Shown piece by piece: positions 17,067-24,218 of a stretch of 64,000 nt of DNA. The stretch is taken from NCBI RefSeq assembly GCF_002563695.1, contig NZ_PDJI01000004.1:1488001-1552000 (forward strand), written 5' to 3'. The DNA is from Georgenia soli. Lineage in GTDB: Bacteria > Actinomycetota > Actinomycetes > Actinomycetales > Actinomycetaceae. The notes under the pieces are model-generated. The model had not been told where the DNA came from. It saw only the letters and a program-made list of their open reading frames with translations, and searched no databases. How positions within the stretch are numbered: position 1 is the first letter of the stretch; every line of letters starts with the position of its first letter. A program made the position numbers and the translations under genes.

Positions 17067-18116
17067 TCAGGACTGGAACGCGGTCGGCAGGTACTGGTCG
17101 ACGTTGTCGGCCGTGACCACCGGGGCGTGCAGCTGGACCAGGCGAGGCACCTCGACCTCCACGAGGTCGCTCATGGCCTTGCCCTGCGCGAGGAGGCGGG
17201 CGAGACGGATGCCGTCGGCGGCCTGCGTGGACGGGTAGATCACGGTGGCCTCGACGACGGAGTCGCCGGCCTTGATGTCCTCCATCACGTTCTTCGAGCC
17301 GGCTCCGCCGACGAGGAAGAACTCGTCGCGGCCGGCGTTGTCGATGGCCGCCATGACGCCGACGCCCTGGTCGTCGTCGTGGTTCCAGATCGCGTCGATC
17401 TCCGGGGCCGCCTGGAGCAGGTTGGCGGTCGCCGACTCGCCGCCCTGCACGGTGAAGTCGGCCGCCACGCGGTTGGAGACCTCGAGGCCGCACTCGCCGA
17501 GCGCGTCGGCGAAGCCCTGGCTGCGGTCCTGCGTCAGCGGCAGGTTGTCGATGCCGGCGATCTCGGCGACGACGGCGTCGCCCTGGTCGCCGAGCCGCTC
17601 GCAGATGTACTCGCCCGCGCTGCGGCCCATGCCGTAGTTGTCGCCCAGCACCGTCACGCGGGCGGCCTCGGGCCGGGAGAACTCACGGTCGACGTTGATG
17701 ACCGGGATGCCGGCCTCCATCGCCTCGACGGCGACCTCGGTGAGGGCGGCGCCGTCGAAGGGCAGCAGCACGATGGCGTCGACGCCGTCGTTGATGAACG
17801 TCTCCACCTGGGAGATCTGCACGTTGACGTCGTTGGTGCCCTCGGCGACCTTCAGGTCGATGTCCTCGTACTTGGCGGCCTCGGCCTCCGCGGCGGAGGT
17901 GATGGCGGCCATCCAGCCGTGGTCGGCGGCGGGGGCGGAGAAGCCGATGGTGACGGTGTCGCCGGTCTCGTCGTTGCTGCCGGCGGCGGCCGGGGCGTTG
18001 CCGCCGCCGCCGGTGTTGCTGGTCTCCTCCGGGGTGTTGGAGGTGCACGCGGCGAGCAGGGCCGCGGAGGCGAGCAGGGCCACAGGGGCCGCGAGGCGCC
18101 GGACGGAAACAGACAT
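17067..18116 (-). CDS. Sugar ABC transporter substrate-binding lipoprotein (ribose-type)
   Basis: A 349-aa periplasmic-binding-protein-1-like (RbsB family) lipoprotein. Lipobox LLAAC with Cys24, then a Gly/Asn/Ala-rich linker and the type I fold (TIGFSAPAADHGW, DGVDAIVLLPFDGAAL, IPVINVDREF, AIWNHDDDQGVGV). AAAGGAGA precedes the ATG at 18116. It is the last of three importer genes (ATPase, permease, binding protein) and is set off from the permease by a hairpin, a common device for raising binding-protein abundance. The ligand is likely a monosaccharide or cyclitol. Confidence 0.92.
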   Translation of the reverse strand: MSVSVRRLAAPVALLASAALLAACTSNTPEETSNTGGGGNAPAAAGSNDETGDTVTIGFSAPAADHGWMAAITSAAEAEAAKYEDIDLKVAEGTNDVNVQISQVETFINDGVDAIVLLPFDGAALTEVAVEAMEAGIPVINVDREFSRPEAARVTVLGDNYGMGRSAGEYICERLGDQGDAVVAEIAGIDNLPLTQDRSQGFADALGECGLEVSNRVAADFTVQGGESATANLLQAAPEIDAIWNHDDDQGVGVMAAIDNAGRDEFFLVGGAGSKNVMEDIKAGDSVVEATVIYPSTQAADGIRLARLLAQGKAMSDLVEVEVPRLVQLHAPVVTADNVDQYLPTAFQS

Positions 18117-18182
18117 GTGGGTCTCCTTTGACGTGAGGACGATCGGGGTAGGGGGTGGGTGTCGCTCGGTGGTCGGGCACCG

Positions 18183-18218
18183 CGCGGATCCCGGATCGGT
18201 ACCCGGCCGGGATCCGCG
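18183..18218 (-). other. Intergenic hairpin inside the ABC operon
   Basis: Perfect 12-bp stem (CGCGGATCCCGG at 18183-18194 with 18207-18218) and a 12-nt loop between the permease stop and the binding-protein start. Probably an mRNA stability element or partial terminator. Confidence 0.55.
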
Positions 18219-18223
18219 TGGCG

Positions 18224-19297
18224 TCAGCTGGATCTGGCTCGGGTGGCGAAGCGCTGCTGGAGCAGGACGGCGAGGACGATGATCGCGCCCTTGGCCAGCG
18301 CCTGCGTCGAGATGGACAGGTTGTTCTGGATGAAGATGTTGTTGAGGACCGCGAAGACGAGGACTCCGAGGACGGTGCCGACGATGGTGCCGCGCCCGCC
18401 GATGAGCAGCGTGCCGCCGATGACGACCGCGGCGATGGCGTCCAGCTCCATGAGATAGCCGTTGGTCGAGCTGCCCGCGGTGGTCCGGGCCAGCATCATC
18501 ACGGCCCCGATCCCGGCGGTGAGCCCGGAGAGGGCGAAGACCCACATCGTGTGCCGCTGAACCTTGATGCCGGCCAGGCGGGCGGCCTCAGGGTTGCCGC
18601 CGACGGCGATGGTGCGCCGTCCGAAGGTCGTGCGGGCGAGGAGCACCCACCCGCCGACGGCGACCAGGAGGAAGATCCACACGATGACGGGGATGCCGAT
18701 GAAGTCGCCGCGGAAGAAGTCCTTGTAGCCGTCGACCTCGACGATCTGCGTGCGGCGGTTGGAGATGATCTCCGCCAGTCCGCGCGCCGCCACCAGCATG
18801 GCCAGGGTGGCGATGAACGACACGACCTTCCCGTAGGCGATGATGACCCCGTTGACGAGCCCGGCCACCGTGCCGACGGCGAGCGCCGTGAACACCATGA
18901 CGATCCAGTGGCTGTTCTCCGCCATCGTCTGCGTGGCGAGGGTCGACGCCCACACCGTCGCCAGGCCCAGCACCGACCCGACGGAGAGGTCGATGCCCGC
19001 GGCAGTGATGACGAACGTGACGCCGATGCTCACGACCCCGATGACGGCGGTCTGCTCGAGGATGACCATGACGTTGCTCATCCCGACGAACCGCTGACCC
19101 GACGTCGCGACGCCGATCACGATCAGCAGCACGAGGGCGATGATGAGGCCGAGGCTGTGGCCGAGGCCCCCCAGCTGGAACTTCGGCGTGCGCCTGCTCC
19201 CGTTCGTGGACGGGCTGACGTCACGGTTGGTCGGTGGCAGCCCCGTCCCCTCGGGGGTGCTTCCGGCCGGCACGGTGGCCGACGGGGTCTCGCTCAT
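18224..19297 (-). CDS. Sugar ABC transporter permease (RbsC family)
   Basis: A 357-aa integral membrane protein with a roughly 45-residue hydrophilic N terminus and 8-10 hydrophobic segments. Family motifs are ITAAGIDLSVGS and VNGVIIAYGKVVSFIATLA, plus the EAA-type loop FGRRTIAVGGNPEAARLAGI. The ATG overlaps the ATPase stop (ATGA). Works with the adjacent two-domain ATPase and the binding protein. Confidence 0.92.
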   Translation of the reverse strand: MSETPSATVPAGSTPEGTGLPPTNRDVSPSTNGSRRTPKFQLGGLGHSLGLIIALVLLIVIGVATSGQRFVGMSNVMVILEQTAVIGVVSIGVTFVITAAGIDLSVGSVLGLATVWASTLATQTMAENSHWIVMVFTALAVGTVAGLVNGVIIAYGKVVSFIATLAMLVAARGLAEIISNRRTQIVEVDGYKDFFRGDFIGIPVIVWIFLLVAVGGWVLLARTTFGRRTIAVGGNPEAARLAGIKVQRHTMWVFALSGLTAGIGAVMMLARTTAGSSTNGYLMELDAIAAVVIGGTLLIGGRGTIVGTVLGVLVFAVLNNIFIQNNLSISTQALAKGAIIVLAVLLQQRFATRARSS

Positions 19298-20814
19298 ACG
19301 TGGGTTCCTTCCATGACGAGGTCGAGCACGCGGTGCTCGTCGATCTGGTCAGCCGGCCCGGAGTGGACGACCGCGCCGTCGGCGACGACGAGGACGTGGT
19401 CGGCGAGGCCGAGCACCTCCTCGATCTCGCTGGAGACGACGACGATCGCGGCGCCCTGGGCGGCGAGCCGGCGGATGAGCGTGTAGATCTCTGCGCGGGC
19501 GCCGACGTCGACACCGCGGGTGGGCTCGTCGAGCAGCAGCACCTTGCAGCCGTGCACGAGCCAGCGCGCCAGCATGGCCTTCTGCTGGTTGCCGCCCGAG
19601 AGGGTGCGGATGACCCGACGCGGGTCGGCGGGCGCGAGCTGGAGCGCCTTGATCTGTTCCTCGGCGGCGAGGCGCTCGCCGCGCTCGTCGAGGAAGCCGC
19701 CCCGGGCGAACCGGCTGAAGGTGGACAGCGTGATGTTGCGGAAGACGGGCTCGTCCAGGAGCAGGCCCTGGCTCTTGCGCTCCTCGGGGGCCAGTCCCAC
19801 ACCGGCGGCGACGGCGGCCGGCACCGAGCCGCGCCGGAGCTGTCTGCCGCCGACCTTGACCGTCCCGCCGGTGGCGTGACGCGCGCCGTAGACCGTCTCG
19901 AGGATCTCCGACCGGCCCGCACCCACGAGCCCCGCGAGGCCGACGATCTCGCCCGGCCGCACGCTGAAGGAGACGTCGGAGAAGACGCCGGCAAGCGTGA
20001 GCCCGTCGACCTCCAGGACGGGCTCGTCCGAGGTGGCGCCGCTCGACGCACCCCCGAAGTTCGTCGCGACCTCGCGGCCGGTCATGAGGGGGATGAGCTT
20101 CGCCGTCGGGGTGTCCGCCACGGCGAGTCCGGTGGCCACCGTCCGACCGTCCTTCAGGACGGTGATCCGGTCCCCGATCTGGCGGATCTCCTCCAGCCGG
20201 TGGGAGATGTAGATGATCGCCACGCCCTCGGCGCTCAGCGAGCGGACGACGCGGAAGAGATTCGAGACCTCCTCCGGGTCGAGCACCGCCGACGGCTCGT
20301 CCATGACGATCACCTTGGCGTCGTGCGAGAGGGCGCGGGCCATGGACACGATCTGCTTCCCGGCGGCGGAGAGCCGGCCGACCTCCCGTGACGGCGGGAT
20401 CTCCGGGTGGCCCAGCCGACGGAGCAGCTCGCGCGTCCGCTCGTGCGCCTCGGCGCGCCGGAGGAACCCTCCGTTGGCCAGCTCGTGGCCGAGATAGATG
20501 TTCTCGGCCACGCTCAGCCCGTCGACGACGTCGAGCTCCTGGTACATGGTCGCGACGCCGAGCTCGAGGGCGGCCTGCGGCGAGTCGATGGTGGCAGGCT
20601 CGCCCTGCCACAGGATCTCGCCGCGGTCGGGACGGTGGGCTCCGGCGAGCGTCTTGATGAGAGTGGACTTGCCGGCGCCGTTCTGCCCGAGGAGGCAGTG
20701 CACCTCGCCGGCGCGGATCTCGAGGTCCACGCCGTCGAGCGCCTTGGCTCCCGGGAAGTGCTTGACGATGCCGCGCATCTGCAGCAACGGCGGTGCGGGG
20801 TCTGCTGTGACCAT
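19294..20814 (-). CDS. Sugar ABC transporter ATP-binding protein, two-domain (RbsA/MglA type)
   Basis: A 506-aa protein with two fused nucleotide-binding domains. First domain: Walker A GQNGAGKST (43-51), signature LSAAGKQIVSMARAL, Walker B VIVMDEPSAVLD. Second domain: degenerate Walker A GLVGAGRSE, signature LSGGNQQKAMLARWL, Walker B LLLDEPTRGVDVGA, as usual for monosaccharide importers. ATG 20814 is chosen because a promoter -10 ends 6 nt upstream. First gene of the importer operon and divergent from the ROK regulator. Confidence 0.93.
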   Translation of the reverse strand: MVTADPAPPLLQMRGIVKHFPGAKALDGVDLEIRAGEVHCLLGQNGAGKSTLIKTLAGAHRPDRGEILWQGEPATIDSPQAALELGVATMYQELDVVDGLSVAENIYLGHELANGGFLRRAEAHERTRELLRRLGHPEIPPSREVGRLSAAGKQIVSMARALSHDAKVIVMDEPSAVLDPEEVSNLFRVVRSLSAEGVAIIYISHRLEEIRQIGDRITVLKDGRTVATGLAVADTPTAKLIPLMTGREVATNFGGASSGATSDEPVLEVDGLTLAGVFSDVSFSVRPGEIVGLAGLVGAGRSEILETVYGARHATGGTVKVGGRQLRRGSVPAAVAAGVGLAPEERKSQGLLLDEPVFRNITLSTFSRFARGGFLDERGERLAAEEQIKALQLAPADPRRVIRTLSGGNQQKAMLARWLVHGCKVLLLDEPTRGVDVGARAEIYTLIRRLAAQGAAIVVVSSEIEEVLGLADHVLVVADGAVVHSGPADQIDEHRVLDLVMEGTHV

Positions 20815-20820
20815 GGGCAC

Positions 20821-20850
20821 AACGTATCCAGGACTTTCGTCACACGTCAA
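20821..20850 (-). promoter_or_regulatory. Promoter of the sugar ABC operon, leaderless
   Basis: On the minus strand -35 TTGACG (20845-20850), 18-bp spacer, -10 TACGTT (20821-20826), then 6 nt to the ATG of the ATPase gene. Confidence 0.72.
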
Positions 20851-20863
20851 GCAAAAGGTGACG
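20838..20863. promoter_or_regulatory. Candidate operator of the ROK regulator
   Basis: Inverted repeat CGTCAC (20838-20843), 14-bp spacer, GTGACG (20858-20863) overlapping the -35 of the ABC promoter in the divergent region. A plausible binding site for the adjacent ROK repressor. Confidence 0.4.
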
Positions 20864-20896
20864 ATCTTGATCACGACAAACGCTGAAGTGCGTGGT

Positions 20897-20902
20897 TAAC
20901 TA
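20897..20902 (+). promoter_or_regulatory. -10 element of the ROK gene, leaderless
   Basis: TAACTA, 6 nt before the ATG at 20909. No Shine-Dalgarno sequence is present and no good -35 is seen at normal spacing. Confidence 0.45.
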
Positions 20903-20908
20903 ATCGAC

Positions 20909-22129
20909 ATGGCGATTCTGCAGACCGCGGACAACGGCGTCGCCCGGCACTGGAACCAGCCCGCCCTGCCCAGCAGCGCCGGCAGTCTCTTCCAGCTGCT
21001 CCGGGACGGCAGCCCCCGCACCCGCGCCGAGCTCGCGGCCGTCACCGGCCTGGCTCGGTCCACCATCTCCGCACGCGTGGACGACCTCCTCGCGTCGTCC
21101 CTCGTCACGCCGACCGGCGAGGCGGCCTCCACGGGCGGTCGGCCACCGGCGACCTTCGCGTTCAACCCCGGCGCACGCATCGTCGTCGCCGTCGACCTCG
21201 GCGTCAGCCACGCACGCGTCGCCGTGACCGACCTCGCGAGCCACGTCCTCGCCGAGGAGACGTTCGACCGGTCGATCGCCGACGGCCCGGTCGCCGTCCT
21301 CGGCGCCGTCACGAAGACGGCAGTGCGCCTCGTGGAGAAGGTGGGCAGGCCGCTGACCGACCTCGCGGGCGTCGGGATCGGGCTCCCGGGCCCGGTCGAG
21401 TACGAGACCGGCCGCCCCACGAGCCCGCCGGTCATGCCCGGCTGGGACCGCTTCGACGTCCCCGGGCACCTGCGCGAGACCTTCCCGGTGCCGATCCTCG
21501 TCGACAACGACGTCAACATCATGGCCCTGGGCGAGCACGAGGCCGTGTACCGCGACGTCGAGGACATGATCCTCGTCAAGATCGCGTCCGGCATCGGCGC
21601 CGGAATCATCAGCGACGGCCAGCTCCAGCGCGGGGCGCAGGGCGCCGCCGGCGACCTCGGCCACATCGCGGTGCCCGACGGCAACAGCACACCGTGCACC
21701 TGCGGCAACGTCGGCTGCCTCGAGGCGGTCGCCTCCGGCCCGGCGGTCGCCGGGCGGCTGCGCGAGGAGGGGTACACCGTCGAGACCAACTCCCAGCTGG
21801 TCGAGCTGGTCCGGTCCGGCGACCGTGGCGCCGTCCAGGCCGTGCGACAGGCCGGTCGGGACATCGGGTCGGTGCTCGCCGGCTGCGTCAACATGCTCAA
21901 CCCCTCGGTCATCGTCATCGGCGGCGTCGTGGCCGCCGTCGGCGAGCATCTGCTCGCCGGCATCCGGGAGTCGGTCTACAGCCGCTCCCTGCCCCTGGCC
22001 ACGCAGCACCTGCGGATCGTCAGCTCCCGCACCGAGGGGCGCGCGGGGATCCTTGGCGCCTCCGCGCTCGTCACGCAGCACGCGCTGTCCGCCGAGGGCG
22101 TCAACGCCCTCACCGACGCGACTGCCTGA
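20909..22129 (+). CDS. ROK family transcriptional regulator (NagC/XylR type)
   Basis: A 406-aa repressor. N-terminal winged helix-turn-helix (about residues 20-75, RAELAAVTGLARSTISARVDDL) followed by the ROK sugar-kinase-like domain (VAVDLGVSHARVAVTDL, IGLPGPV, DNDVNIMALGEHE). The zinc-binding signature GHIAVPDG with CTCGNVGCLE is complete. Divergent from the ABC importer and therefore the likely sugar-responsive repressor of that operon. Confidence 0.9.
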   Translation: MAILQTADNGVARHWNQPALPSSAGSLFQLLRDGSPRTRAELAAVTGLARSTISARVDDLLASSLVTPTGEAASTGGRPPATFAFNPGARIVVAVDLGVSHARVAVTDLASHVLAEETFDRSIADGPVAVLGAVTKTAVRLVEKVGRPLTDLAGVGIGLPGPVEYETGRPTSPPVMPGWDRFDVPGHLRETFPVPILVDNDVNIMALGEHEAVYRDVEDMILVKIASGIGAGIISDGQLQRGAQGAAGDLGHIAVPDGNSTPCTCGNVGCLEAVASGPAVAGRLREEGYTVETNSQLVELVRSGDRGAVQAVRQAGRDIGSVLAGCVNMLNPSVIVIGGVVAAVGEHLLAGIRESVYSRSLPLATQHLRIVSSRTEGRAGILGASALVTQHALSAEGVNALTDATA

Positions 22130-22324
22130 CGCGCGGCGCCCGCTGAGCCGTCCGCACCCGCGCCCGCAGCCAACGCGCCGCGGCACGGCGCAGACTTAGC
22201 GCGACTGACCGGCCCCATGCCGAGACTCCCGTGAGCAGCATCGTCGACGTTCGATCAGCGCCTCTTCGCTGCCATAGGTTCGACACTGCCTGCCCCGTGA
22301 CATCTGCTACGTCCAACCCATAAC

Positions 22325-22343
22325 TTGCGCTCTCAACGCGCAA
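22325..22343. promoter_or_regulatory. Palindrome upstream of the multicopper oxidase promoter
   Basis: TTGCGC (22325-22330), 7-bp spacer, GCGCAA (22338-22343), centred about 50 bp upstream of the -35. Candidate activator or metal-regulator site. Confidence 0.35.
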
Positions 22344-22381
22344 AGCATCTGGCGTTAGAGGGGCAATGCGGCAGCTTTTGG

Positions 22382-22410
22382 TTGACCTTCGGCATAAGCC
22401 CCTCTACAGT
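22382..22410 (+). promoter_or_regulatory. Promoter upstream of the multicopper oxidase gene
   Basis: -35 TTGACC (22382-22387), 17-bp spacer, -10 TACAGT (22405-22410). It would give a leader of about 325 nt before the oxidase ATG, containing the small ORF at 22558. Confidence 0.6.
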
Positions 22411-22557
22411 CACGGCTGCACACAAGCACCACAAACGGGCCGTACGCCGAGCGCGACGGATGACCGACCCCCTCCGTCGGCCGCCCCGGGCACCACGGCC
22501 TCCACGCGCAACGACCGCGCGGTCGGCCGAGCCCGTCCGACTCGAGGGGGAATCGAC

Positions 22558-22746
22558 ATGGCGCCGAGCACGCACCGCCGGTCTGCGAACGACACCGCAC
22601 AGCGCGACGCGCGGCCGTTCCCGTTGAGCCGCACGGCCCCGTGCCGTGCCTTCCGTGCAGCCGTCGGCGGACCTCCCCGCGTCCGCCGCTCACCACGCCT
22701 CCGGCCGCTGGGCCGGGGCGCCACTCGGATCGGAGAGATCTCATGA
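22558..22746 (+). CDS. Possible 62-aa leader peptide overlapping the multicopper oxidase start
   Basis: ATG 22558 follows GAGGGGG by 7 nt, and the frame ends with a TGA that overlaps the oxidase ATG (ATGA). The peptide is Arg/Pro-rich with three His and one Cys, and resembles no family I know. Third-position GC is about 80 percent, lower than in real neighbours, so it may be a translated leader or simply an open stretch. Confidence 0.3.
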   Translation: MAPSTHRRSANDTAQRDARPFPLSRTAPCRAFRAAVGGPPRVRRSPRLRPLGRGATRIGEIS

Positions 22747-23801
22747 CTCAAGCAGAAGCGAACACCGGGACGTCGGCGCGCCCCTTCTCTCGACGCTCGA
22801 TGATGGCCGGTGCCGCCGCCGGCCTCGTCCCTGCTCTCGCGGCCACGTTCGCCGGTCCTCCGGCGGCCGCGGACCCAGCAGGAAGGCCGAACCCGGGCGA
22901 CGGGAACGCGGCCGGCCGAGGCGGTGAGACCCGGCGGATCACGATGTACGCCGAGAAGCTGCCGGGCAACATGGTCGGCTACGGACTCGCCCCCGGCGAG
23001 GCCACCGTGCCGGGGCCGGTGCTGGAGATGTGGGAGGGCGACACCCTCGAGATCGAGCTGGTCAACACCACGGACAAGCGCCTGTCGATCCACCCGCACG
23101 GCGTCGACTACGACGTCGACTCCGACGGCAGCCCGTTCAACGGCTCCTTCAACGAGCCGGGCGAGACCCGCACGTACGTGTGGCGCTCGCACGCCCCGTA
23201 CCGCTCGGGCAACCAGTGGGTGCCAGGGAGCGCGGGGTACTGGCACTACCACGACCACGCGATGGGGACCGACCACGGCACCGGCGGCATCAAGGCCGGG
23301 CTGTACGGAGCGCTCGTGGTGCGGCGCAAGGGCGACGTGCTCCCCGACCGCCAGTTCACGGTCGTCTTCAACGACATGACGATCAACAACCGTGTCGCCC
23401 CGCACGCCCCGATGTTCGAGGCCAACCTCGGCGAGCGCGTGGAGTTCATCGCCATCGGCCACGGCAACGCCCTGCACACGTTCCACCTGCACGCGCACCG
23501 CTGGGCATACAACCGCACGGGCATCCTCGAGGGCCCGAACGACCCCAGCCAGGTGATCGACAACCGCGACCTCAACCCAGGCGACTCCTTCGGCTTCCAG
23601 GTGCTCGCCGGCGAGATGGTCGGGGCCGGAGCGTGGATGTACCACTGCCACGTCCAGTTCCACTCCGACGGCGGGATGGCCGGGATCTTCCTGGTGCGCA
23701 ACGCCGACGGCTCCATGCCCGACGGCGCACAGGAGGCGATCGACCGGTTCCAGGACCACGGCTCAGGCGGCCGCACCGGCCACACCACGCAGAACGACTG
23801 A
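22743..23801 (+). CDS. Two-domain multicopper oxidase, small laccase type
   Basis: A 352-aa secreted copper oxidase. Tat signal peptide ([12 protein letters not shown], cleavage near AAA/DPA). The four copper motifs are present in order: [27 protein letters not shown] and the T1-containing [10 protein letters not shown]. The length and two-cupredoxin layout match bacterial small laccases (SLAC, about 340 aa), which work as trimers, rather than three-domain laccases. GGAGAG precedes the ATG by 5 nt. Expected to oxidise phenolic or metal substrates outside the membrane. The promoter and long leader upstream suggest regulated expression. Confidence 0.93.
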   Translation: MTQAEANTGTSARPFSRRSMMAGAAAGLVPALAATFAGPPAAADPAGRPNPGDGNAAGRGGETRRITMYAEKLPGNMVGYGLAPGEATVPGPVLEMWEGDTLEIELVNTTDKRLSIHPHGVDYDVDSDGSPFNGSFNEPGETRTYVWRSHAPYRSGNQWVPGSAGYWHYHDHAMGTDHGTGGIKAGLYGALVVRRKGDVLPDRQFTVVFNDMTINNRVAPHAPMFEANLGERVEFIAIGHGNALHTFHLHAHRWAYNRTGILEGPNDPSQVIDNRDLNPGDSFGFQVLAGEMVGAGAWMYHCHVQFHSDGGMAGIFLVRNADGSMPDGAQEAIDRFQDHGSGGRTGHTTQND

Positions 23802-23803
23802 CC

Positions 23804-23989
23804 ATCAAGGCGGACAACCTCGACGACTACGGCAACGTGGTGTTCCACCGGCACCCAGGACGACGACGTCGGGACAGCCACCATCGCCCTGACCGAGACC
23901 GCCGGCAACACCTCCGAGGCTCAGGCGGTCACGTTCACCGTCATCGCCGACAAGCCTGGCACGGACCCGAGCCGGGCGACGAGTGCCAG
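23804..23989 (+). pseudogene. Degenerate remnant of an extracellular beta-sandwich (Ig-like) protein
   Basis: Directly after the oxidase stop, frame 2 reads IKADNLDDYGNVVFHR. From 23841, frame 3 reads TGTQDDDVGTATIALTET, then AGNTSEAQAVTFTVIADKPG, the style of bacterial Ig-like adhesion or carbohydrate-binding modules. No start codon, ribosome site or single frame joins them, so I read this as a decayed fragment. It is too short for a confident family assignment. Confidence 0.35.
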
Positions 23990-24218
23990 CCGGTGCCGGG
24001 CGCGGCAGCATCGTGAGCGCCGCCGCTCGCAGCGACGTCGGGCGGTAATACTCGACTCGCGGCAGCACCGGAACCACAGCCACCTGGGCCCCAGGTCCCG
24101 CAGGCACACCAGCTGCGGGACCGGGGGCTCGGGCGTTCCCGCAGTTCCCGTTCTCCTCCCTGGGCGAAAGCGACGCGTATTCGTTGCGCCGCCGCGCCGA
24201 TCCCGAAAGGATCACGGT
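23990..24218. other. Intergenic region, nothing recognised
   Basis: The rest of the gap before the TPM-domain gene. An open frame runs through it into that gene, but the residues are Arg/Ser-rich and non-coding in character. GAAAGGA lies shortly before the GTG at 24219. Confidence 0.5.

Larger units (their letters stand above)
22130..22742. other. Long upstream region of the multicopper oxidase gene
   Basis: 613 bp, locally less GC-rich than the surroundings around 22230-22440. It holds a palindrome (22325-22343), a good promoter (22382-22410) and a small ORF with a strong ribosome site (22558-22746). The first 190 bp hold nothing I recognise. Confidence 0.6.
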
